Source of the DNA: Melieria omissa
Taxonomy: Eukaryota > Arthropoda > Insecta > Diptera > Ulidiidae
DNA: 64,000 nt
Assembly (NCBI GenBank): GCA_963971225.1
Contig: OZ020267.1
Span: 103,055,729 to 103,119,728 of the forward strand
Direction of reading: 5' to 3'
The translations under genes and the position numbers were made by a program. Below, piece after piece: positions 32,201 to 41,700 of this stretch. The notes beneath the pieces are model-generated. The model saw nothing but the letters and a program-made list of their open reading frames with translations. It was not told where the DNA came from and did no database searches. Each line of letters begins with the position of its first letter. Positions within the stretch are counted from its first letter, which is position 1.

Positions 32201-35108
32201 ACCGTTCCTGAGACATTTGTCCCAGCGGATTGCTGGGATCAAGGAGCGCCACGACACGATCCAGTGTCGTTTGGCTACTGCATTGGCCACAGCCGCCGCT
32301 CTGGACGTGCTAGGTTGGTCGCGCCTGACAGGCTCCTCTTTGTGCTTGTGCCTATTGCTGGAAGGAACTTTCCCTTCCGCGGAGCTCTGCCTTTTGTTTG
32401 CAATATTTTCCTCGACCCGGTTTACAAACTTCGGGTCCGAGGTGGCACATCAAGCCTTAGTTGCGAAATGGGCCCTGCCTTTCTCGACGGTGTCCTTCGC
32501 CCAAGCCAACCGTTTCTTCTCCTCTTTCGACAGGTTGGACTTGTTTTCCAGACGACCGCAGATCTTTACAGCGGCCGTGTAACGCACTTTCGCTTTCAGC
32601 CCCTCTTTAGTTGGCTTATTCTGAGACCCTTTCTTACTTGCAGAATTGGCACCTGCCGAGCAGCCGGGAGAGAGCAGAAGCACATCCTCCTCCACCGTAT
32701 TTATGCTGCTTCCACTTTCGATGTCCGAATCTTCTTGGATTGCGGCACACGTGCGCAGCATGCGAGACGTAGTGTTGGCAGTAGCATTACAACTACTAGG
32801 GCCTGCTCCAGTCCCAGTAGAGGTGTGACCGCTGGCGACACGGCTTATAGTCACCCCGTGCCCGCCGGTGGTAGCAGTCACCTCTTCCACCGACGTTTGG
32901 GCTGATATCCCAGCCCGCTTCTTTCCTTCATGGACCTCCATGTGGCGATTCGGGCCACATGCGCCCCTAGCGTTTTATGCCTCCCGCCAGGCACCACTTA
33001 GCATGATTGAAGTATGACTCCATATACCGCCCTGTTGGAACGGCATATAGAGCTGGACACCTCAGACACGCCATATGCAGCCATATCTCAATCTTAGACC
33101 TCCATGTGGCGATTCGGGCCACATGCGCCCCTAGCGTTTTATGCCTCCCGCCAGGCACCACTTAGCATGATTGAAGTATGACTCAATATACCGCCCTGTT
33201 GGAACGGCTTATAGAGCTGGACACCTCAGACACGCCATATGCAGCCATATCTCAATCTTAGCTAGACATCGCATTTCCTTGCCGGTACTAGCAAACGGAG
33301 AGAAAGGACGATGCCCATTGCCCGGTCGACACCCGCGGGGAGGGTTAAACTAAGTGGATTTTTGCCGACCTAAAACCAGAGGAGATAATATATTGTTTTC
33401 TATAACAAACTATTTGAAAAAATTTATGATTCTTTAAAATGGTCGAAGAATTCACTTTGTTGCAACTTTCACCGTCAATAACTTCCCCAAATCTCATCAG
33501 ATTTGGGCAATCTATTTGTTACTAGAAAGGCTGAGGTATTATCTTCTGAACGACGGACAGCACATATATCCTAATTATTTTAGGATATATGTGCTCATAA
33601 CTGAAACAACAGGAAAAACCCTGTTTTTCGAAGATTTTTCGAAAACTCTTCTTACAAAAATTTTTGATTTTCAGTTTCGGGTTCAGGGGCTAAAGTTAGT
33701 CTAGAAAACACTTTTATTTTTAGGTGTACGGGATTGGGTCATTTTTTGTCGAGTAGTGTTATGATGCACTGATCACAAATCCATCTAATCCTCCTGCTCG
33801 GGTAGCTTAAAAAATGGCTAGATCGTAGTAACGAAGCAAGATTTTCTGTTTTTTCGAGATTTGAGATGGTTTTTTGAAATGACTAATTTGATCTCCCAAA
33901 AGTTTTCCTAATTTCACGAAAGTTTTTATCAATTTTGGAAAGATTTAGTAAGATTATCCTTTTATCCATTTTTCATTTTTTCTCTGGGATTCTATTGCTT
34001 TCTTTAAAATTTCAAGCAAATATACCTTTCAAAATAATTTGCAAGTCCGTTTACTGTTTAATGGAGTACAAATTTTCAAAAAAAAAAAGTAAAAAGCATA
34101 ACCTGAATATCCCGTTATTATTTTTGTACGCAAACTTATTCTGCACCGTTTTGTGGGGGCCCCTCAGCCCCCGAACACCTTAAGCCGCCACTGAATGCAC
34201 CATTCATTCATTTGATTATAATTAACCTGTGCTTCTTTGCAGTTTCCCCTATGATCACACACAAACATTTTATTTCATATTCACCAACATTTGTTCAGTG
34301 TGTCTGGTGCATTTTGCCATTAATGCGGTAGTCGGTGTGGAGGGCCTCTTCGGTTGGTATGTCTGCAATGTCACTGCACATTTTCGCATACTTCGCCTGA
34401 AAGTGGCGCGTGTCTTTGACGAAGTCAACAATCTGTCGGCAACGCATTTCCAACGCAAATTCGCCCAAATTATTGAGTATCATTGTCGAATTATGATCAT
34501 GGCATCAGAGTTTGATGTTTTGTTTGCGCAAATCGTTTTCGTCGAGGTCTTTTGCACCTGTCTGCAGCTCTGTTGTTTGGTATTTCAATTTGCCTTCTCA
34601 ACAGACGCGTCCATCTATCTGAACATCTCGATGCTATTGGCCTCGCTTATGCTGCAACTGATGATCTACTGTTTCGGTGGCGAGAAGGTAAAGAACGAGG
34701 TGAGATTGTTTGGTACTTTCATTAGATATTCATGTCGACTTTAAGAACTTTGATTCGTTCAGAACGACGCAATGTGTGACAGCATTTACTTGCTGACACC
34801 TTGGCACAAGTTAACACCAAAGATGCAAAAGTCATTCGCCATGTCACTAATACGCACACAACGCTCAATGACGCTGTCAGGATATTTTTTTACAGCCGAT
34901 CGTGAACTTCTAGTATGGGTACGTAGAAAGTAGCGCAGCATCAACAAGGCTTTTTGCTTTCCATATTCTTAAAATAAAATATTCTCATATTGTTTTGTCA
35001 AATTTCTTGCAGATCTCTAAGACCGCCGGCTCTTTCACCGCCCTACTTTTTGCACTGAAGGAAAAACAGAAAACGTTTGATGCAACTGCGGAACCACATT
35101 TACTATAG
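26213..35108 (+). CDS. Odorant receptor A3 (7tm_6 family) with transposon-filled 7-kb intron
   Basis: Exons: 26213-26255, 26701-26976, 27093-27273, 34243-34699, 34763-34918 and 35013-35108; 402 residues, frame intact. Exon 1 reads MSTATIMDITVIVN, with only conservative changes from the other copies, and its donor is GTGAGT instead of GTAAGT. Intron 2 (27274-34242, 6969 bp, against 56-66 bp in A1, A2 and A4) holds a hAT insertion, but donor GTAAGT and acceptor TTTGCAG are kept. The last exon begins ISKTAG, where A1, A2 and A4 have IF[KR]TAG, a Phe-to-Ser change in the C-terminal signature that might affect function. Whether the long intron is spliced efficiently cannot be told from sequence. 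Spacer resumes after the 3'UTR. Confidence 0.82.
28370..31211 (-). pseudogene. LINE ORF2 remnant (endonuclease, RT, C-terminal zinc region)
   Basis: Fragments: RT palm start (WLRYSYVPDAWRVARVVFIL near 30585-30525, then FRPISLTFFLLKILERLLD), the YADD box in KLIAYADDIAVVITG near 29770-29725, and a C-terminal Cys/His cluster (CRKCMEVGSRETLEHL near 28595-28550). The GAFN motif is split by the piggyBac-like MITE at 30008-30259. RNase H is only faintly detectable. The protein cannot be made. Confidence 0.75.
30008..30259. mobile_element. piggyBac-like MITE (252 bp) in LINE RT
   Basis: TTAA target duplications (30004-30007; 30260-30263) flank inverted ends CCCTTATTCTCATACCC. Removing it restores the RT GAFNNVTTE reading, as in related LINEs, so the empty site is clear. 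GGGTACCCGGGT-type palindromes sit at both ends; the centre is AT-rich and non-coding. Confidence 0.88.
31377..32941 (-). pseudogene. LINE ORF1 remnant (DUF4780-like)
   Basis: A Gly/Ser/Thr-rich N-terminal part (about 32941-32450) is followed, in another frame, by a domain near 32252-31728 (FDGAGWFNGVKIIKC; GASLEIVDRCSIPNLPKAK; LLQRQNPDVPTSDWRILHV) that matches the DUF4780 pattern of insect LINE ORF1 proteins. A C-terminal acidic tail remains at 31610-31377. Frameshifts separate the parts. Role: RNA-binding companion of ORF2. Confidence 0.65.
32933..33260. repeat. 164-bp tandem duplication in LINE 5'UTR
   Basis: GACCTCCATGTGGCGATTCG starts at both 32933 and 33097; the two 164-bp units differ at only a few bases (ACTCCATATA versus ACTCAATATA, GGCATATAG versus GGCTTATAG). 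They lie immediately upstream of ORF1, where LINEs carry internal promoters, so they may be promoter monomers. Confidence 0.85.
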
Positions 35109-35584
35109 TTAGACACATTCGAACAAACTTCATTGTTCATGAGTTGAGAAATGCTTTAAAAAATAATGAGCTCAATAAGAAATATTGCAAATAAATTTTT
35201 TCTGGATCAATTTCTTAATAAGAAAATATAAGGAACCTCATGTTTCAAATAATGTCTGCCTTCTTTTCAACGTTGAAATATTTTTTCCATATTGGTTTTT
35301 AATTGTCCATCTTCCTTTCAACGTTGAAATATTTTCCTATATACTTTTCAACGTTTTAATATTTTTCAACCATATTCTTTTTTATTTGTCCATTTTCTTC
35401 TCAACGTTGAAATATTTTTCTATATATTTTGTAAATTACTAATTTACAAAATATATAATTATCAATCTTCTTTCAATCTTTTCCATTTTTTAAATATTTT
35501 TTTTATTTTTATTTTTTTAATTGCTAACCTTCTTTTTAACATTTAAATACTTTTTTAATTGCATTTCGCCAACTCTAATTTCAA
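35109..35584. repeat. A3 3'UTR followed by AT-rich CAACGTTGAA spacer
   Basis: The A-type 3'UTR at 35109-35190 is followed by degenerate T-rich repeats with CAACGTTG near 35270, 35325 and 35405. Here the polyadenylation block reads CAATAAGAAATATTGC, so the AATAAA of the other copies is changed to AATAAG in A3. Confidence 0.6.
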
Positions 35585-35771
35585 TTAATCAACCCTTCCT
35601 CATACATTCTCAGAAAATATGTCGCATCACAACGCCTCTTCGAAACTTTTTAATTATAGGTCCGATAAATGTTGTAGGCTTATACATTTTTTCCACCTGA
35701 GCAAAACTTAAATAAAATTAAAATATTTTAATCGCCACCTTTAGTCACCGAATTGACACTCTGACAACAAG
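35585..35771 (+). promoter_or_regulatory. Conserved upstream block of A4 (putative promoter)
   Basis: Fourth copy of the shared block, ending at the exon-1 ATG (35772). It is intact, although the rest of the gene lies 9 kb downstream. Confidence 0.45.
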
Positions 35772-38700
35772 ATGTCCACCGCAACAGTTATGGATTTAAC
35801 AATAGTTGTGAATTGTAAGTAGCAAAAATTTCAATGTACAATCTTTATATTGAATATCTCTTTAAATACATTTACAAATTCAAATGTTATGTTTGATGGT
35901 AATATTTGAATTATTGAAACATTTGCAGTTTAAAAGATGTGAAAAGACTAAGTATTGAATAATTAAAAACAACATCGAACATTTCCCACGTATTTTCATC
36001 ACAGCTAATGCATATTTCTTAAACTGAAAACATAGATGTTTGTCATAACTTCGTTGCTGAAAATCTAAAATTGTTTTTTCATATGTGCAATTTTATGTTC
36101 CATGTTTTTTTTGTAATTTTTCAATTCTATACCAGCTCGGAAATATATATCTGTGTTTTTATAGCGGCCTTTAGACGGTCGCACATGTCCGCAATCAGGG
36201 GCGTAGCCAGAACTTGGTCATGGGGGGGGGGGGGGTTTTAAAAAAATTGTTTGCCAGTTTAGTATTACATGGTTTTTAAGTAAAGTTTCCAAATAACTAA
36301 ATTTTTTCCGTGATTTCTAGTAAAAATGTCATGAAAATTGGAGGACTGAAAGCAAAGTTATTGCATCTGAAGTGGAAGTATGTTTGTGTCATCGTACAAA
36401 AATGTGCATCGAACAAAGATCCGATATTAACTATTGTTTTAAACATGTTGAAACTTTAACCGAAGCATTTAAATTGATGGACCAAGTTTATGGTGATTTT
36501 TGTTTATACCGTGGTGGAGTTCATAAATGGTAAAAGCGATTTAAAAACGATTGTCAGAACATAAATGATGACCAAAGTGTTAGCCAACTGAATCCGCGAT
36601 CACCGTAGATCAAAACTGGGCGGTAATTCATAAAAGATAAGCCAAAATCTTCATTGAAATTCTTGAAATTGGATTTAACCTTCGCTTTACTTATAGTATA
36701 CCAACCCGGGGGATCTTTTTAATACAAGTGTCCCTCGTATAACGCGGTACTTCTACAACGCGTTTTCGATATAACGCGATTTAAAAAAAACAGTTTTTTT
36801 TCATTATGTTTTTTAATTTTTTAATTAAGGTATTAATTATGATTTTGAGTTGGAATGTACATACATCTTTAATGTAGTACCTTTTTTTATTTTTGAAAAA
36901 GCTTTTTGGAACACCCTAAAATTTATATGAAAGTTAAGTCCTCTATAACGCGAATCACATAACGCGGAATTTTCCTGGAACGTAACCACCGCGTTATACG
37001 AGGGTCACCTGTATTCATGTTTAGGTAGGTAGGTAGTGGTGGCAGCTCTCATATGAGAGCTCACTTAGGCCAAGCTAGGCCCATTGTGGTACCACAGGAT
37101 CTCTAACCCCTTTTTGTTGTTAAGATGTCTCGAACCAGCCCGAACCGGTGATGAAGCGTATTAGGCCCTTGGCGTCAACCTCCGATAAGTCCGCGAGGTT
37201 GGCTGTATGGTAAAACCCTAGATGTTTTTTTCCGTTTCCTGCAAAGAGCGGGACAAGTACAAAGAAGGTGGAGAATTGTTTCTTCCTCCTCTATGTCTCT
37301 GCAGCTTCTGCAGAAGTCGTTGGCCAGGTGGCCCAGTCCTAATCTGGTACCGTGGCTGCCAAGGATGCAGTGACCAGTGATGACACCGACAACAACCCTG
37401 AGCGTGCCCCTATTGAGGTTTAGCAGACTTTTGGTGCGCTTCCAGTCCAGCTTTGGCCAGATCTGTTGCGCTGTCTTGCCTGTCTCCGAGGTTGCCCATG
37501 CATTGTTAGCGGTTTTTGTCATCGCTTCCTCTATCACCAGCTTGCAGGTACTCAATGGAATACCTAAGCCGGCGAGTTCTGAGGATAGCTCCTTGGTCGT
37601 TCCTTGTCTAGCCAGTTCGTCTGCCCTGCAGTTCCCCGGGATATCTCTGTGACCAGGCACCCATATGAGGTGGATTTTAAGCTGCTCTGCCATCTCATCA
37701 AGAGATTTGCGGCAGCTGATCACTGTTTTTGATGTCAGAACATGAGACCCTAGGGCCCTGATAGCCGCTTGGCTGTCAGAGAGAATGCTAATATCTCGCC
37801 TAGAGACACTGCCCTCTTTGATCCAATTCAGGGCAGCTTCAATGGCTGAAACCTCTGCTTGGAACACGCTACAGTGGTCCGGCAGTCTAAAGGAGTAATT
37901 TATACTAAGTGAGTCTGAGAAGACGCCTCCGCCCACAGCTCCGTTTAACTTGGAGCCGTCGGTGTAGATCTGGTATGAGTTTCCTATTAGGGATGCTGAG
38001 CTTTCCTCCCAGTTGTTCCTATCTGGAATGGTGCTAGTGAACTTTTTGTTAAAAAGGAATTGGGGTGGTGAAGAATCCAGTTCCTCGAACTCCTTTAAGA
38101 GAGTAAGTATCCTGGCATGTCCCTTGTTAGACTCCGACCATTGGCCGGTAGCCCGTAGTCTATGGCTTGTTATAGCCGCTGATTTCCTGCAGTGTAGGTC
38201 TAGCGGAATAAGGTGAAGCAGGGCTTCTAAAGCTGAAGTTGGCGTTGTTCTAAGAGCGCCCGTGATGATGACGCAGGCTGCCCTTTGAACTTTCCGAAGG
38301 TGTTGGAGGAGCAGTGTTTTTTCCAAAGCGTTCCACCATATCAGGCATCCATAGGTTAACATGGGACGTACGACAGCTGTGTAAACCCAGTGCGTCATGT
38401 TTGGCTTCAAACCCCAGGTTTTCCCCAGTGCCTTTTTGCAGGTGTATAAGGCAATCGTTGCCTTTTTGACCCTATTGAGGATGTTCGGTTTCCACCTCAA
38501 TCTCTTGTCAAAAATGATTCCAAGGAATTGTGCCTCATTCTTGAAAGGGATCTCCGTGTTGTTTAATGATAGAGGAGGTATGGGTGGGGGTTTGTACTTC
38601 CTCGTGAAGAGGACAACCTCTGTCTTCCCAGGGTTGATTCCTAATCCTCGACTAGTAACCCAGCCGTTGACCTTGTTTAGCAATACCTGCATTAGATCTC

Positions 38701-41700
38701 TGATCGAGTTGAGAAACTTGCCCGAGACAGTGAGAACTATATCGTCTGTATACGCCATCACTTTGCCGCAACCCCCTCCCAGGGACTGGAGCAGTTCGTT
38801 AACTACCAGGTTCCAAAGGAGGGGGGAGAGGACTCCGCCCTGGGGAGTGCCCCTGCTCACCCCTCTCGAGGTAGAAGAGTCGCCCAGTTCAGCACAGATA
38901 ATTCTGCTCTGCAGAAGATTATCCACCCAGTTCACCAGGCTACTCTCCACACCAAGCCTGGCGAGCGCGCCCGTGACGGCTGTAAGCTCGACGTTATTGA
39001 AAGCCCCCTCTATGTCCAGGAAAGTTACTAAGGTGTATTCTTTGTGTTCGAGTGATTTCTCGATCGTGTGGGTCAATGAATGTAGAGCTGTATCTACAGA
39101 TTTACCCTTAATGTAGGCATGCTGACTATTTGAAATCAGATCCTGCCTAATCGTTTGTCGTAAGTGCAGATCCAGCAGTATTTCTAATGTTTTTAAAAGA
39201 AATGAAGAAAGGCTTATGGGTCTGTAATCCTTAGGGCTAGTGTGAGAACTTTTGCCCGCTTTGGGGATGAAAACCACCCGTACTTTGCGCCAGTGCTCTG
39301 GTATGTAGTTTAAGCTAATACTGGCTGAGAATATTGAATTGAGGAGTGTTAGGATTAACGGTCCGGCATGTTGGAGTTGTGCTGGGAATATGCCATCTGG
39401 TCCTGGTGATTTAAACGGGTCGAAACCGGCAATTGCCCATTTAATTTTTTCAATCGATACAATACTGTTTATAGAGGCAACACAGTTAGTGCTGGCCTGA
39501 GTTCCTAGCAGCCTGTCATGTTGGCTGATCGGAAAGTGGGTATTTGTAAGAAGTGCAAGTGCTTCACCTTCTGATGATGTCCAAGAACCATCGGGGTTTT
39601 GTAAGGCACTTGGAATAAAGGAGGAAGAGGCAAGTAGTTTCCTGAGTCTAGCAGTCTCGGAGACACTTTCAATATTACCGCAGAAATCGCTCCAAGAGCT
39701 TCTCTTGGCCTCTCTGAGGCTTTTCTTATAGGACCTGAGGGATTCTTTATAAAACTCCCAGTCTTCTTCTGTTTTTGTCCTCCTTGCTCTATTAAAAAGA
39801 GTCCTAGAGTGTTTCCTAAGCTCACTAAGATCATGGTTCCACCAAGGGGGTTTGTATTTCCCTCTGGGCATGTACTTAGGGCAGGCGAGGTCCTGAGCCT
39901 TAGAAAATGCTAGAGTTAGTTGATTAACAGCCGATTCTAGCATCGTTTGGGTGTCTATTTCAGAGATTTGAATCGTTTTGATGTGCCTATCCACTGTGCG
40001 GGTAAATAACTCCCAATTTGTTTTCCTGGGGTTGTTTACTGGTTTGACCCTCCGGGGGTCGCTGTCAAGAGTGAACTCTATATACCTATGATCGGAAAAA
40101 GAGTGTTCGTTAGAGACCCTCCAGTTCCTAACCCTATCGGCTATATTCACAGAGGCAAGGGTGAGGTCTAGAACTTCTTCCCTATTCCTGGTTATAAAAG
40201 TGGGAGTGCGCCCTATATTGCACACAAGAAGGTTTGTGGTAGAAATGTAATCAAAAAGTGACTCACCTCTTTCGTTGATATCTGTGCTCCCCCAGATACA
40301 GTGGTGAGCGTTCGCGTCGCATCCAATCACGAGAACGGTGTTGGACTTTGCGGCTTCAGTGACCAGATTCCTGACCGGATCCGGTGGTGGAGGCTCTGGA
40401 TGGTCATGAGCCATGTAGCTGGACGCGATCCAGTGGCATCTCCCCTTAATTGTTAGGGAGATGGAGACCAAATCGTCGTTGCTGAAATTAGGGAGCAGAT
40501 ACGCATTTAGTGATTTCTTCACAAGGATACAGGATCTTGGTCTACCTGTGCTATTAGCATGGACCAGCCTGTAGTTTGTCGCTCCCAATCCACAAACCTT
40601 GTTGGCTACTAGCCATGGTTCTTGGATGAGAGCGATGTCGTCCCCGCCTTTAGAAGGGCGGAGGAGTAGTGCAGCCAAAGCTGCTTTAGAGTGGTGGAGA
40701 TTTATCTGAACTACTGGGACCATTGTCTGTTTCGCTCATTTCCACCTCCACCACAGTAGCGTCGAGGTCCTCGTCGGTTTCGGCGAGAAGCTCGGATTCC
40801 CTCCAGAAATTCCCGAAAGCCGTGCCCATCTCCGATCCCGAGGACATTGATTCCGCCCGGGATAGGCGACGTAACGGCTTCGAGGAAGACGGCTGGTTAT
40901 CTTTCGCCTCGTCTGCCAGGGTAGTCGTCTCGGCTGGCAGCCCCTGCGGGCCACTTTCACCGGGGACTGTTGTGGCTGGCTGCCCTTGTTGGCCGCCTTC
41001 GCCAGAGTCCGTCAAGGCTGGCAGTCCCTGAGGGCCACCTTCGCCGGTTTCGGTCTGTTCGTCCTTTCTGTACACCCTCAGTTTGATATGTCCAAAACCG
41101 AAGGCCACGACACCATTGGACCTTGATAGGTGCTCAAGGGACTCCTTGTTCACAATAATAGTGGCACAACGAGACCCCTTGAGCTCTTCCAATTTGGCAA
41201 TTTTCCAATTGTGCGTGGGTATCTTCGGGTTCGACAATTGGAGTGTCTCGAGGACCCTTGCCGGATCCGTGGGTTTTAGTGGGATCCAGGCTCTGGTCCT
41301 TGGTCTGCTGGGGATCGATTCCCTGGGTACTACCTCAAGTTTAGCACCCGGCCAGATCTCACCCGTCCTGGCTAAGGCCATGCAGAAGATATCCAGGGCC
41401 CTCTTGTCTGCACACGCAACCAGCTTAACGTGACCTTGATGCCAGCCGCACATCTGGTATTGTGGCACCGGGCCCGGATTCTCCCTTATGACGTCCAGGA
41501 AGATGTCGGCGAGGAAATCTTCCACCAGCTTCCAGTTTGCGGGAGTGATACTTCCGTCAGGGTCGGAGCGGTCAACGACCGCCATCACGAGACTGTGCTT
41601 TAACACGTCGCTGTAGGTGGTAGCCATTCTATGCGAGCTGCGCACCTTTTTGGCAGTCGGGGCCTCTTCCTCTGTAGAACGCTGCCTTTTGGCGGCGGTC

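Larger units (their letters stand above)
28322..33373 (-). mobile_element. RNase H-bearing LINE (LOA/I/R1-like group), decayed, inside the hAT
   Basis: Reverse-strand order: 5'UTR with a 164-bp duplication (33260-32933), ORF1 (about 32941-31377), endonuclease (about 31211-30990), RT (about 30990-29607), thumb/connection and C-terminal zinc region (about 29519-28370), and a 3' end of (TTAGG)-like tail at 28326-28335 on the forward strand. Numerous frameshifts are present. The 5' end resembles that of the intact LINE at 37024-42506. A convincing target duplication was not found. Confidence 0.8.
27289..34193. mobile_element. hAT element in A3 intron 2, host to a LINE
   Basis: The terminal inverted repeat reads CAGTAGCGGCTTAA at the left (27289) and, inverted, CAGTGGCGGCTTAA at the right (ending 34193). 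It is flanked by the perfect 8-bp target duplication AATGCACC (27281-27288; 34194-34201), the hAT hallmark. Subterminal G/C-rich runs occur at both ends. After removing the LINE (28322-33373) the element is about 1.9 kb, with no recognisable transposase in 27303-28321 or 33374-34180, so it is non-autonomous. The intron sequence of A1/A2/A4 serves as the empty site. Confidence 0.9.
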
